Under the pieces are notes generated by a model. The model made no database searches, was not told the origin of the DNA, and saw nothing but the letters and a program-made list of their open reading frames with translations. A program made the translations under genes and the position numbers. This document shows, one piece after another, positions 1-13,898 of a stretch of DNA of 64,000 nucleotides (positions within the stretch are counted from its first letter, which is position 1; the number at the start of each line of letters is the position of its first letter). The DNA comes from Tachypleus tridentatus (Eukaryota; Arthropoda; Merostomata; Xiphosura; Limulidae), in contig NC_134837.1 in NCBI RefSeq assembly GCF_004210375.1, positions 154,979,310 to 155,043,309 on the forward strand, given 5' to 3'.

Positions 1-180
1 TACTGAAGTCACAAGAACTTTGAACATTTACGAACTCTTAAAAAACGTGTAATATTTTCAATGTGCTTGTGATGTTATTTTTTTCTCTTTCGAAGTATGA
101 GACTCTCGTTCTCAATAAATATATATATAGTATGACATTTATATTAACAACACTTCTGTCGGAAACAACAAAAAATGTTC

Positions 181-452
181 GTTTGTTTGTTTTTAATTTC
201 GCGCAAAGCTACACCAGGGCTATCCGCGCTAGCCGTCCCTGCTTTAGCAGTGTAAGACTAGAGGGAATGCAGCTAGCCATCACCACTCACCGCCAACTCT
301 TGGGCTACTCTTTTACCAACGATTAATGGGATTGATCGTCACAGTATAACGCTCTCACGGCTGAAAAAGCAAGCATGTTTGGTGTGACGAGGATTCGAAC
401 CCGTTACCCTCGGATTATGAGTCAAGTGCCTTGACCACATGGACATGCCGGG
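181..452 (-). mobile_element. SINE family A, near full length
   Basis: On the minus strand it starts with a tRNA-like head (CCCGGCATG, B box GGGTTCGAATCC), then the common body (AAAAGAGTAGCCCAAGAGTTG, CTAGTCTTACACTGC) and the tail TAGCTTTGCGCGAAATT with an A/C-rich end. Confidence 0.85.
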
Positions 453-2145
453 ATAAGAAAGAAATGTCAAAAACATTTTAATTTTTTTCTCAAACTATTA
501 CATTTTTGTGAAAGTCACAAATGATTTACAAATATAGAAAATTTTAATTCAAGAATTGCAGTTGTGTTTCTAAACATCGAGAATATTTAAAAGAAGAAGA
601 ATGAGAGAAGTCAAAAATACTTCAACACATAAATTTAAGAAAAAAAAATATCAATATAACATGATTTCACCCGTTCCTTTAATTAAATATAAAATAATAC
701 AGCAGCAGAATGTCAAATATTACAACTGTATAAAAAATTACTCTAAGCTATTGTTAGGTTCATTAAACATAGATATGTAATCTTCGGAAAATTGTGTACA
801 TAATTAGTTATTGTATAACGTATCAGTAATGTCGAGATAAAGTCCTTAATTTCCAAAGACGATATGAATTTTAGCCCATCTAACTTTCTTTAGACTAATT
901 TTACTCCAGTGAATGGTAAATGGTTCGGTCATGATTTGGTAGTTTATCGTAGGAGATGGTACAGATAGGATAGTGTGAGGACGGGAAACGACAAAGAACG
1001 TAAAAAAATATAATTAAAAAGTGTTTTTGCATCAGATCATGAAGTGGTCCAACTTTGGTATATGTATAAAACTCAATGAAATACATATTATAACTCCTTT
1101 CTTGTATCAATACAACTGGACTGCTCATTAGAATCTATGAAACTTATCAATTTACTAAATGTTAATGAAAGTACTAATTACTTATATATAAACATTATAA
1201 ACATAATTATGAGGACTGTTGAACAGAGGGAGAGAGAAAACCAGTTATAGATGTGATAAATATATATACACACACACTCATACACATTTACACTAACTAT
1301 TTTGTTACTTACCTTTTTAGGTATCAGGTAGCTCTTAAGTATGATGAACGAATCCATAAATATGGTAATTTAAGAAAGCTCAAAAGACCACCACACAAGA
1401 GTATTTTTTTCGATTTCTCAGAGGGATGCCATGAACAGGCACCTTCGACTATGTTCTGAAGATAGATATGGTTTGTATCAAGATAAAATATTTACATTAA
1501 TATGAGTAACAATATTTTGTTTTGTTGGTTGGTCAGATTTTCAGCTTATACTAAAATTATTTTCAAGTATTCTTCCAAAATATCTCTTATTAACACAGTG
1601 AACAGTCTGTAACTCATTCACATAGGAAGGAAAAAAAAAAACGAGATGTGTAGCATCCATTTACAAGCAGTTTAAAAAGCCCACCAACCTGTTTTGTACC
1701 AGTAATGTCTGAATTCATAAAATGTTAATCGACTAATGTTTATGCTATTGTTACAGCGTTAATATAACACATTGAATATTAATTTAACTTATAATCGTAG
1801 AAGAGCTTTAAGCAAGTAAATTTGAAAAAAAACAACTTAAACAATAAACAGTTCTTTACAACTTTCGTTATTTACATGATTAACGCTAGGGAAAGCCAAA
1901 CAGGTTTAAATTTGTCCCGCCAAAACTTTCAATTAATTTTAATCGATTTAATTAGTTAACTGAATCAACGACCTTAACAGCTGTTATTGATATACTCACT
2001 CGTGTTTAAATTAATTCTCTTATTCCAATATTTAGTTTAGGATCGAGTTTCTCCTTATCCATTCTGTGTTGATAAAATGTCCAATAATGAGGTTCCAGCT
2101 CCTGTTAGAGAAATGTGGGCCCTCGGAGCAAAACTATATTATTTT

Positions 2146-2415
2146 TGTTTATTTTTTGAATTTCGCGCAAAGCAACACGAGGGATATCTGCGCTAACCGT
2201 CCCTAATTTAGCAGTATAAGACTATTACAGGCAAGGCAACTAGTCACCACCACCCACCGCTTGGGCTACTCTTTTATCAACAAATAGTGAGATTGACTGT
2301 CACATTATAACGCCCCAACGGCTGAAAGGGCGAGCATGTTTGGTACGACCGGTATTCGAACCCGCCACCCTCGGGTTACGAGTCGAACGCCTTAACCACA
2401 TGGCTATGCTGGGCC
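2146..2415 (-). mobile_element. SINE family A, near full length
   Basis: It has the tRNA-like head at 2350-2415 and the tail GCGCAAAGC at 2164 on the plus strand. A small deletion lies in the body near 2250, where CAACT is missing before CTTGGGCTACTC. Confidence 0.83.
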
Positions 2416-4739
2416 TGGCAATACTGTAATGAACGATCCCTCTCTACATTTTATTAAATACTAAATATAAGCTGGATAACCAAAATATATGTTCATAAAG
2501 TCAGGAAAGTTACTCCCATTCAATAAAAGTATTACTATTATTATTAGCCAAACATAATTACATTCAATAATGTTATTATTATTACTACTATTATTGGCAT
2601 AACATAATCGAAAAATATTTGTTTTTGTTTCTTTATTTGGGCTCTGGAATTTACTTTGAGTATCCTACCATTCAAGCTACAGTATAAGGCTTAGCAGTAT
2701 TATAAACTTATCTGTTTGCTATGAAAACTGGATCAGATATTTTAAAGTTATCTTGTGAATCTTTATAGATGCAGTCAACCAACTTATATGCAGTTGGAAT
2801 ACAAGAAGAAACATGCCATTTTATATATTATGATATACATGACAACGCTAACAGAGTTACGGAGTAATTTTTAGGGTTACTTAAAAGGAAAATAACACTA
2901 TGGTGTTTTAAATCACTTCTTTATCTAATTCATCGAGCTCAGTGAATACAACAGCAGATACGTTGAATTACAAAGAATAGTGATTTAATAACATGAACAG
3001 CTCTTCGTGGATGTTTGTCCGTGTTCACAAATGTTATATATGTGAGCTTAAAACTCAGTTCTAGAATAACTTGTAGACTTGAATTAAAGAGTAATAAACG
3101 TATACTTTCATCCAACTTGTAGTTTGAATATAGAATCACATCACATATACAGTGACCCTGTTTCGCAAAAGTTATCTGTACCCAAGTTAGGAGCTCTGAT
3201 AATTTTAAAAATATTACGAGGTTCTATAAGTTATTCTTACTTATTCGTATTATCAGATAAGTTGCAAATAGCTTTAGAGATTATCAAATGAAATGTAAGA
3301 AAACTTTATCCCATACGTTATGCTCGTATAGATCGCTCTCATATGAAAAAAAAGTAAAATACAATTAATTAACTCACTGCTAACACTGACACATTCGACG
3401 ATAAACAAAATGCACTATTTTACTCATTCAAAGTCAGTTTGACTCTATTAAATAATAGACACCCTTTATTTGCAGTTATATATTTATAGGCTTATTACAT
3501 TCATTAAGCGAATGTTTCTTAAAACTTGAAAATGACGTAGTTCTTAAATTTCAGTATTATTTTACATGGACCTTTAGAACCCTTGTATTCATATACCTTA
3601 TTAAAAGTTTTGAAGAAGGATTTGAGATTATTATATTTGAAAAAAAATTATAATCTATAAACAGGCTTAACTGTACATTTCAGCTCTACCAAGGTAAAAG
3701 TACGTTTTCCCAGCATTCATTTCAACAATAGTATTACGCAAATATCCACGGAGAAATGTATACGGAATGGCATGAACAACTATTCCATTCGTCAGCTGCT
3801 AACACTTTGTATCACACACACATAGAATATAAGCTAAAAACATATATCTAAACCTACAATGAAAGTGTAAAAAATTGATTTTTCAAGTGCTGCCTTTCAG
3901 TTGCAAATTCAAGGTTCACTATGGCTTAAGATGGTGTTTTACAATATAAATGTGAAGATCAAACTCTTGAGTAAACTTCCTGTCATTGCATGTACAGTCC
4001 ACACCTAAAAATACTTGTACAAATCATTTATGCAATTGTTATTATTATTAAAACCTGTAAAATTATTAGTTACCAGTATTTTTAAAGTATATTTAGTGAC
4101 ACTAGTAACGATAAAGCTATAAAGGATTTCTGGCAAAAACAGAAACCAACATATTAGTAACAGTAGCGACACTTCTGTTATTATTGAATTGTGATGTCTG
4201 AGAAGCTTGAAATGCAAAATCTGCTCTATATTGATTAGTTTTCTTAACAAGAAGAAACGAGCTCAGTGCTTAAGTCACGACAATAAAAGTGTTATTACTT
4301 AAAACAATTTCAAGACAGCTTCGATCTTAAAAGTAAACTGTACAACTGTAAACATTTTTATAACGCAGTTTTAAGAAATATATTTATATGTGATTTCAAA
4401 GTAGGCTTAACGGACATATTTAATGGGAAAATGAATTTAATGGATGGTTAACACGCACATCCTCCATCATAATATCTACGATATTATGATAATGATAAAA
4501 TAATATCTATAAGGAACCAAAACGAATTTATTCTGACTTCTTAAACTTTGATACTTCGCTTCATAATGGAAAAATAAATGCGATATATTAAGGGATTTTC
4601 TTCAAATTACAATGCACCTCTTGCACTTTATGGTTCAAAAATATTTCTCCGTTACATTACAACCAGTGCATCTGCATTCAAAGCTTTAATTAATAATAAT
4701 CCTAATAAAATTACATAGAAAACGTTCAGACGTATTAAT

Positions 4740-4953
4740 CGTAATCCCCGTCACACCAAACATACTCACCCTTTCAGCCTTTGAGGCGTTATAGTTGACT
4801 GTCAATCCCACTATTCGTTGGTAAAAGAGTAGCTCAAACGTTGGCAATGGGTGGTGATGACTAGCTGCCTTTCCTCTAGTCTTACACTGCTAAATTAGGA
4901 ACGGCTAGTGCAGATAGCCCTCGTGTAGCTTTGCGCGAAATTCCAAAACAAAC
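4740..4953 (+). mobile_element. SINE family A, 5' truncated
   Basis: It starts inside the B box (AATCCCCGTCACACCAAAC) and runs through body and tail to AAATTCCAAAACAAAC. The tRNA-like head is missing, as in 5'-truncated retro-insertions. Confidence 0.85.
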
Positions 4954-6446
4954 ATAACTTACTTTATTCAAGCGTAAAAACTTTCTACTGGAGCTACGAT
5001 ACTTAACAAAACGTTATCGTGCTTACGAAAAGGCAAAGTTCTCTACGAATGGTCTAAAGAACGGCAACTGAAAGATTCGTATCTTATTTTATTTAGTTAC
5101 AGTTTCCTTATTAGACCATTCAAAAACTGTGATAGAACGTTCTGAATAAATTATATATAAAAATCAAATATATTTATTTTAATTTAATATTAATATATTT
5201 TTAATTTATATTACTATTTTTGCTTTGTTCCATACTTTCAGCATAGAAGAATCTCTTCTCGCCATACTTTGTAAACATATCTCACTGTAGGGGACTAGTG
5301 TTCTCTTTTTCAAAGGTTTAAGGTCACTTTAACATTTTTTTATTAAATAATTTGATAATCGACAAATGTAATCTCCTGGGTTTTGTACTTATCTTTCGAT
5401 AAAAAAATATTAAAAGCGAATTATGACAATATTTTTGTCATTTTTAAGAAAAAGAAAAAAAATGTTACCAAGAACTTAGAAAAGAAAGAGATATATATTT
5501 ATTAGATCAAATAGTACTTTACATAAGAAAAATAAGAGAATATTTCTACCTATTATAGAAAACTTAGAACAGTGTGTACAGTGCACGAGAAAGGATTAGA
5601 GCAGTTACCCTATTACATGAGGAAGGAAAAAGGTGTGCAACAATAATCACTGATGAACACCTGATATGTTACATACGAGAAGATTAGGTTCCTTAACGTA
5701 CTACAAATAAAGTAAAAGATTATAACACTTGCTATGGTGCACAACAAAAAAGATTAAATATTTATGTTTATTGAAAAATAACATTGAAGTAGTTTGCTAA
5801 TTATAAAGTGAAAAGTAGTCGAATTTGCTAAGTAATTTAAAGTTAAGCAAACAAAAATAGTCTCACTCTCTAGCAAAATAAAAACTAAAATGAATGTTGT
5901 AGGTGTTAATATAACGTTTCCGTGTTTTGACGCTATGTTTAATCCTAATATTACACGTTAAAGGATGAAAACGTTACATTAAATGTTAGTTCAATTTTTA
6001 AGCCAGAGACAATGATGCTGAAGGAAAAGATTATATAGTATGAAGAGAATGTTGAAAGACATATCCAGAAGTGCCTACCTTGTCTGTATATTGTAATTGC
6101 AACTTTAAAGGCTTAGCTATTGTCAATATGGAGAACTTTATTGAATTTAACAGTAAGTACACGATATGTGTTCTTTTGTTAACACTATCTATTGAAGTGT
6201 CTTACCGATGGATAGTTAGAATATAACCTTATGAAACATATAAAGATACCATGAAGACACCTAGTCATTAAGATATTATAGCACCACTACAAGTTTAAAA
6301 TATCGTTTATGTGGTTATGCATTTTATAAAGCTCTCCTCAAATAAAAAAATGTTTTCCGATAGAGCCAAACACTCTATACGCTTTCAACATCTTAGAAAT
6401 GGGAACTTGTTGTGGGTTTATATTGATTTTCAAGCAGGGAATATTC

Positions 6447-6555
6447 AGCAGTGGCTCAGCAGTAAGCTTAAGCGCTTATAACGCTAAAATTCATAGTTAG
6501 ATATCCGTGGTGGTTACAGCACAGATAGCCTATTGTGTAGCTTTGCGCTTGAATA
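6447..6555 (+). mobile_element. SINE family B, diverged
   Basis: It follows the short tRNA-like pattern (CAGTGGCTCAGCAGTAAG, ATATCCGTGGTGG) and ends GCACAGATAGCCTATTGTG, TAGCTTTGCGCTT. Confidence 0.65.
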
Positions 6556-6765
6556 GGAACAAAAGAATCAAACTGGAAATTCTGAATGAAGCACCTAAAA
6601 GTGTATTTTAACTTTTAGGATTCTGCTTTCTTCTCTTGATCACTTGTTACTAACGCTGACAGTTCTAAAGGCTCTTTTGAACTTAATTAAATATGAAAAT
6701 AACATGAAATAAAAGAAAAAGAATCTTCCGTGTTTTGAAAAAGCCTGTCTTTTAAAATTAAAAGA

Positions 6766-6934
6766 AAATATAACAGAATTAGTTATAAGGCAAACGATAC
6801 TCTCCACTCTTCTCTTTTATCGGCCTGAAGTAGTTAATTATTCTCTAAAAATATAACAGAATTAGTTATAAGGCAAACGATACTCTCCACTCTTCTCTTT
6901 TATCGGCCTGAATTAGTTAATTATTCTCTAAAAA
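6766..6934 (+). repeat. 83-bp tandem duplication, two copies
   Basis: Two adjacent copies (6766-6848 and 6849-6931) of a unit starting AATATAACAGAATTAG differ at one base (TGAAGTAG against TGAATTAG). The near identity points to a recent event. Confidence 0.9.
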
Positions 6935-7000
6935 CGAATGCACGTAAAAAAAAAAAATCAAAATCTAACTCCTGTCGAGATTTCATTTTGACTTTTGAAT

Positions 7001-7262
7001 GGGCCCGGCATGGCTAAGCGCCATCTGAGGGTCGCGGGTTCGCATCCCCGTTGCGCCAAACATGCTCGCCCTTTCAGCCGTGGAGGCGTTATAATGTGAC
7101 GGTCAATCCCACTATTCGTTGGTAAAAGAGTAGCCCAAGAGTTGGCGGTGGGTGGTGATGACTAGCTGCCTTCCCTCTATTCTTACACTACTAAATTAGG
7201 GACGGCTAGCACAGATAGCCCTCGAGTAGCTTTGTGCGAAATTCAAAAAAACAAACAAACAG
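7001..7262 (+). mobile_element. SINE family A
   Basis: It starts GGGCCCGGCATGGC. The tRNA-like head lacks about 20 bp between the A-box and anticodon regions. Body and tail are complete, ending AAAAACAAACAAACAG. Confidence 0.88.
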
Positions 7263-7950
7263 ACTTTTGAAAATATAGGTTTTACCTTTAAATTTTCAGA
7301 AGTTTGATGTGTATTTACAACATAACCCGCAACTGAATGTATTGTAGAATATTTCATGTGCTCAGAATGTAAGTCTTTTATAAATGGTGTGATGTATTTG
7401 ACAATTAATTTTATTCTTTTCTTAAAAGCAATATTTCACATTGAGCAATTTGCACTTTGCTTCCCTCAGTACTGTAAATCTGGTTTTTTGTGTTATAATC
7501 TATGAAGCTTATTCCTGGGTTACTAGAAAGAGGAGAGATTTTGACAAAGAGGAAAATGTTTTTAATACAATTGTCACGAATGCAAGAAATTACGTACGCT
7601 TTGTTGAGTTTTAATGTTATTTGTAGTTTATTGGCTTTAAATATACCCTTCATTCTGAATTACCGTAAACATTATATATACATAAATTGAAAACTCTATA
7701 ATGCGTGAAAGAAAAATCGTATTTCATGTGCAGTTTGCCCATTGAATTTAACATTTAGAGTGTGAATTTAAGTCAAAATTCTCTATTACCATGCAAAATT
7801 TAAGTTCGCTATTTTAAGATGAGTAAAAGATATCTTGTCAACACTCAATAGGGTGTTGACTATTACACTAAAAGTAAAAATTAGGTAAGGCTGAAATTTA
7901 TAAGTGAACTACTTACAATGAGTTATAATGTAACATCACAGAGTATATTT

Positions 7951-8223
7951 GTTAGTTTTTTGAATTTCGCGCAAAGTTACAATAAGGATATTTACACTAG
8001 TCGTCCCTAATTTAGCAGTGTAAGATTAGAGGGAAGGCAACTCGTCATCACCACCCACTGCCAACTCTTGGGCTACTCTTTTACCAATGAATAGTGGAAT
8101 TGACCGTAAAGTTATAACGCCCCCACAGCTAAAAAGGTAAACATGTTTGATGTGACAGAGATTCGAACCCGCGATCCTCAGATTATGAGTCAAGTGCCTT
8201 TAACCAGCTGGCCATGCCGGGCC
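7951..8223 (-). mobile_element. SINE family A, near full length
   Basis: It is in minus orientation with head at 8150-8223 (plus-strand GATTCGAACCCGCGATC, CATGCCGGGCC), a full body, and tail at 7965. Confidence 0.86.
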
Positions 8224-8488
8224 AATAAATTAAATAATTCGGCAGTTACACTTTATTTTCCATTGTATGTTTACACGACAAGCTGTATAAACATAATATC
8301 AAAATGTATATTGTTAAAGAAGGACTGATAATGAAATTTATCAACTGAAAAGTAAGCAAGATTTATATATTTCAAAAAATAATTTTACTGTATAGAAAGA
8401 GAAATAATGTATATATGTATATGTATATATATAAGGTCACTTTTTTTCTTATACTGGTGTTGCTAGTATTTTTTTTTTTTTTTTCGTT

Positions 8489-8592
8489 TTGTTGCTATTT
8501 GTGCTGCAACACGTAGGTTGCACGGGTATCAAAACCTGGTTTTTGTCTTTACAAGCTTTCAGACTTACAGCTGAACCACTGACAGGCTATTA
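8489..8592 (-). mobile_element. SINE family B, diverged
   Basis: The reverse complement reads CAGTGGTTCAGCTGTAAGTC and GGTTTTGATACCCGTG, the head and B-box part of family B. Its tail has decayed. Confidence 0.5.
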
Positions 8593-10039
8593 ATATGTTA
8601 AACAAAAAGATGAAATCATAAAATATAAACAGCAAACGCTGAATAAATAAAGAAAACATTGCTGTACAAATTACATGTAGAGAGAGATACACCTAATCTG
8701 AATCATTTGTGTGCGTTATTTTTAACCTTTCAATTATAAATCATTTTAGGATAGATTTTTTTTTTATATCTTAACTCGACAAATACAGCACAGAACTTGT
8801 CAGTAAACAATAGAGTTGTCGTCATCAACAGAAGAGCCATCAGGTATCTCCAGAGCCTTTTGAAGATATCTATGCCTCAGGGGAAGACACTTCCTCTCGT
8901 ATCATTATCATATTTTGTGTCTGTCCTTGAAATATTTCAAATTTCATATGAAGGAAAAATTAACTTACAATAAAATATTAGTGTTATTTTTTCTCTTTTG
9001 ATGGACAGGATCAACAGAAAAGTACATGGACAAATATACTAACATCAATTATCTTTTTGTGCACCAAAGTTCAGAAAACAGCTTGAACAACTATCCACAA
9101 AACATCCTATAAAAATTTATGCAAAAGTGTTATTATCATGGTATATATGCATATACTGAACATTTTAACTTTGTAATTAGTACTGTTGTGTTACTTCTGT
9201 TACCAAAAATAACAGCAAATGATAGGTGGTAGTTAATGGTAAGGTGAGGATAGAACGTTGTATGTTTACGCAACTAGACTTTACTCTTTTTAATTATTGT
9301 TTTCCCTAGCTTGCACAACAGCCATTCATCTCTGCCTAAGAAGTCAACTAAATAAACATCACACACACAGTGCTTTTCTAGGTACTATTTCTATGGCTAT
9401 CTTCCTGCAAGTGTATGCTTTCTGCGGCTCTTCTGTAATGGTAACTTTCTTATCGGTTTTGGTTTATAGCATGATTTGAACGCATTTAAGATTAATTTAC
9501 GCTATAGCGTATGTGAAACATTTGATTATTATTCATATATTTTTATTAATCCTGTTTACAGTGTACGATTTGATACTCAAGATGTAGCTTCATTCTCATC
9601 AGAATGTGTACAGTGTATTGAATTTCTGACTACTATCTGTGCATACATTAGTCAAATATCTTCATTCGTTGTAATCATCATTAGAATAACGTTTTCTAAT
9701 ATGGAGGTTTATGCTACGCTATAATTTTATGGTTGATTTAATATTGTAGAAACATTAAGTTGAGTAACTTATAAGACAACAAAGTATGCAAAGTATATGA
9801 TGTATAGACAGCGTTCTTTCTAAATCTTACCTTCCTTATTGTTCTATAAGTTGAATCTATATTACCGCTTAATACGTACGAATTTCGATATAAAAAAAAA
9901 CAAAACATTATGTGTTGCTTCACGTAATATATTACACCAGAAGTTTACTTAACATAGAGACAACCAACGATTTATTCTTTCATTCTGAGCTGGTCTTACC
10001 ACATGAACTCGATATATCTTCTTTACTTCCCTTTGTTAA

Positions 10040-10221
10040 CTCACAAGCTAACGCGCAACATCTTGCGTGGTGCGTGCTCACAACAGAACAGCGTACTTTA
10101 AAACCCTTTAAAAAGGCCACGCTGATTTACGCTGGTATCTGTTTCGGTCTTTGAGTGTTTCCGAACAACTCGTGACCAACACTGATCTCGTGGTCCAGTT
10201 TTCAGTGGTCGTAGTCTTCGC
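10040..10221 (+). promoter_or_regulatory. Candidate promoter and non-coding first exon
   Basis: This patch is clearly richer in GC than its surroundings. It has a TATA-like TTTTAAAAAGG near 10110 and ends in a good donor, CGC|GTGAGT, at 10221. A matching acceptor sits before the first coding exon (TTTCTACCAG ending at 14899). It could be the leader exon of the chordin-like gene. No long frame or recognisable protein is present, and no initiator is certain. Confidence 0.27.
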
Positions 10222-10897
10222 GTGAGTACTAAAAACCTCTGAATGAGTGATACTTCACTTAGTTTTAATTAGGGTGGTAGATATATTTTTCAATCTCAAT
10301 TATAACAATACTTTTTAGTTTTTCAATCATTTTTATCTGTAATATTTATTAGGATTATTATTAATTAATTAAAGCTCTCCATGTAGTTGCACCATAAAAA
10401 TATGATATACAAATATTTCTGTTCCACAAAGTGCAAGAGATGTTTTAACACTTAAAAAACATTACCTAATGTAATGTATTTGTTTTTTAGTACGTAATGA
10501 AACATGAAGTTCATAACTTAGTTTTAGTTCCTTCTAGACTAGATATTTTCCCCATAATACGGTAAAATGTGTCGAAGAGCTGAGGATGTGGACGTTCACT
10601 AAATGTATTTGTTAAAATTGTCCGATAACAAGTTTGTAGTTTCACAGTGTACTTCTAATGTCGACGCTAAATTGAAAATACTGAAGTAATAATTTTACTG
10701 TTGAGACTTCAGAAGTGATTACATTTCTTCTTTCTTTTTTTTTTTTGCTCTCTCTTTTTCTCCTTTGTATTACAGCTCAAACCACAATGAACTATTTTAC
10801 GATATTTAAAAGAAAAGTTTAACATTTTGCTCTGGTTTTCAAAATCCACTAATATACAACAAAGTTTGCATATTAACTTAACCTTCTTTACAATATA

Positions 10898-11175
10898 GGC
10901 CCGGAATGGCCAGGTGAGTTAAGGCGTTCGACTCGTAATCCGAGGGTCGCGGGTCCGAATCCCGGTCGCACCAAACATGTTCGCCCTTTCAGCCGTGGCG
11001 GCATTATAATGTGTCGGTCAATCCCACTATTCGTTGGTAAAAGAGTAGCCCAAGAGTTGTTGGTGGGTGGTGATGACTAGCTGTCTTCCCTCTAGTCTTA
11101 CACTGCTAAATTAGGGACGGCTAGCGCAGATAGCTTTCGTGTAACTTTGCGCGAAATTTAAAAACAAACAAACAA
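10898..11175 (+). mobile_element. SINE family A, full length with 12-bp target duplication
   Basis: It runs from GGCCCGGAATGGCC to AAAACAAACAAACAA. The perfect direct repeat CTTTACAATATA flanks it at 10886-10897 and 11177-11188, showing target-primed insertion of the whole unit. The tail hairpin GCGCA/TGCGC is at 11124-11152. Confidence 0.93.
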
Positions 11176-12602
11176 CCTTTACAATATATTTGTAATAGTA
11201 ATACCGTTAAAGGTATTATATTAATATCGGGTTTTGCTAGAATTCCTTCGAAACATGATCATTATTGTATTCGCTACAAGTTCGTACCTCGCAAACAGCA
11301 GGTCACTACATAATTTAGAGCATTTAATAATTATTATTACATAAATTATTTGAAGAGCAGTGTTTTAAGTATATGCTGTATGTGCAAAGGTAGAACATTT
11401 GAGCCCTGTTCTTATATTCGCTCGCAAACTTTAACCATAGTAAACCATGTATTTGCAATTGGAAGAAAAAATAACTCAAATATTAAATTTCATTTATCAA
11501 TTACGTAATCTATAGGTGTGGGTGTATGAAGATGTGTATGGTAACATAATTTTCCATCAAATGAAAGATGTACTTGTCCTAGTCCCGAAAGTAGAATGTT
11601 ATAGCAATTGTATCTTTATGAGATTTGTAGCATTAAATAATAATGGCTTATGAACAAGTACATAGTAATGGTTAAATGCAACTTTGTAAAAATCAACATT
11701 AAATGACAAATTACATTTGAATAAATTCAAATTACAAAGTCACAAAGCCCACTGTATTTCTCCGCTAGAAAGTACCACTTTGCTCTTGGTATTATTCATA
11801 ATCTCGAAATTTTGGCTCCAGTCTGAAGTCACTGGATGTAGAGAGCTTCACAACATTATATTAAAATGACTTTTGGAGCTTTATAATGCCATTAAATTCA
11901 TATCGCCAAGTTCGGTCTTGATCTGTCTGACTATGCATCTTGACAATAGGCCTGCAGGGTAGTCTCCATTACATAAGGATCTGTCGTGAAGCTGTCATGT
12001 TTACAGCACACGCTCTTCCTTGAAAGTTTGTCATTAGCCATGCAAAGTACGAAGTTTTCTCGCACCCGTCTCAACATTCCTGTTGTACAAAAAAAAATTC
12101 CATATGCGCTCCATCCGAAGACATGAGCAATATGTCTTTGTATGAAATGGCACGAATGTACAATCCATTCTCCAACTACTGAAGGTAAGTGGCGGTTAAA
12201 TGCGTCTCATTTCCAGACAGAGATCCTTCTTGATTGTATAGTATACTGGTGCACACGGATGACTTTTACCACTGACTGTTGTGTGCTTACCATGAATGAG
12301 ATACGATTTATTTTAGATCTCTTTCTGAATGGTCTTAGTACCTCATGATGGTTCGTATTTTCTATTGACAATTCTAAATCCCCAATATGAACACATCTTT
12401 ATGATCTGAAAGTATGATTAGTTTGAGTCAGAAAAAGTTGTTTCATACCCTTCTCAAAAGCGATCAGTTTTCATTAACAAAATTTGTAGATGTCGCTGAG
12501 CTTGCTCGTTTGCATAGTCAAAATTGTTTTGATATAAGTTTCTCGATTCTCTGCAAACATTGTTTCTAGAATGGATCTTTTTTTGATTTAAGTTTTACAC
12601 AA

Positions 12603-12744
12603 AGTGATTAATATATCTTATACCAACAAACACCACTTCAAATTAAACTCTTAATAAGGTTTAAGCACACAGAATAAAGGGATTAAACGTTATTAAGAGT
12701 TTAGTTTGAAGTAGTGTGTGTTCTTATAAGACATATTAATCACT
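12603..12744. repeat. Long hairpin, 62-bp arms and 18-bp loop
   Basis: The left arm (12603-12664, starting AGTGATTAATAT) and the right arm (12683-12744) are inverted copies with about 7 mismatches in 62. It resembles a small MITE or fold-back element, or a hairpin RNA precursor. No protein is associated with it. Confidence 0.85.
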
Positions 12745-13161
12745 TAGTCATTAAAGATATCTGTGACCTTGTCGGTCCGATTTAAAGTTGTATGGCTACT
12801 TAACTAAATCTACTGGTATGATTTTTCTTTGATTTTAGAAAGATTTGGTTGTTTCGCAGTTACTAACAAAAACGTATAAACCTTTCTGGCTCTACTTTGT
12901 CAGAAACGTATCCATAATATAGTACTTTTAAACACTAACTTTACTGTTACATTCAATCTTTATTGTGCACCTCTTATTTCCTGATATGAATAAAACCAGT
13001 CTACCAAACTAATCATAAGGAAGACTATGTATTTCCGTAAAAAAACATTTTATATTAGTTTCGTGATTACATATTGGTATTGTGAGTTATAATTATTACA
13101 TGATAGCATATAATTGCTATGTAGTACTATAGTAGGATTACTATTGAATATTTAATTAAAT

Positions 13162-13433
13162 GGCCCGGCATAGCTAGGTGTTTAAGGCGCTTGATTCGTA
13201 ATTTCAGGGTCACGGGTTCGAATCCCCATCACAATAATCATACTCGTCATTTCAGCCTATGAGGGCGTTCTAATTTAACGGTCAAGACCATTATTCGTTG
13301 GTAAAAGAGTAGCCCAAGATCTGATAGTGAGTGGTAATGACCAACTTCCTTCCCTGTAGTCCTGCATTGCTAAATTAGGGACGGCTAGCGTAGATAGCCT
13401 TCGTGTAGCTTTGAACTAAATTCAAAACAAACA
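13162..13433 (+). mobile_element. SINE family A, full length, diverged
   Basis: The head GGCCCGGCATAGC, B box GGGTTCGAATCC, body and tail are all present with many substitutions, and it ends TTCAAAACAAAC. Confidence 0.88.
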
Positions 13434-13898
13434 ATTTAGTTATTCGTGCAAGAAAAAATGGGCTGTTATCTAGTTTTGTTTTTTTTTCTGCAGGTGGGCT
13501 GGGCGTGGACTAGTATTTATAGTTTCTTCATAAATCTCTATGGGTCAGTAGTTCGCGTCCTGTTGCCGTAAACAAATTGCGCTCCATAGTGTGTTATAAA
13601 AATGATAGCCAAAATTCATTATTCCATTAGGCTAATCCAAGAAATTAATTTCTTCAGTTCGAAATTATGAACAGCTAACTCAAATTGTCTTTGTGTAGTT
13701 TGTATAGTGGTAGTATGTACTTTAATGTGTTTTTATAGTAGAGTATGCAAGTGGAAGATAACCGAAAAAAACCTAATCGTATTATCTCCACCAACTTAAA
13801 TATTTGAAAAATCAATTTTTTAATTTGTTCAGAAATAAACAGTAGCCAAATCCCAGATAAGCACTTTCATTTTTAGCATTCTATAATTATTAGTACAG

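Noticed and set aside
4467..4490. Perfect short palindrome (ATCATAATATC, spacer, inverted copy)
   Set aside because: Eleven-base arms in AT-rich DNA are expected by chance in 64 kb.
8795..8900. Possible coding piece on the minus strand (ALEIPDGSSVDDDNS, then a stop)
   Set aside because: It looks vaguely like the acidic start of a piggyBac-type transposase, but it is about 30 codons with no supporting context.
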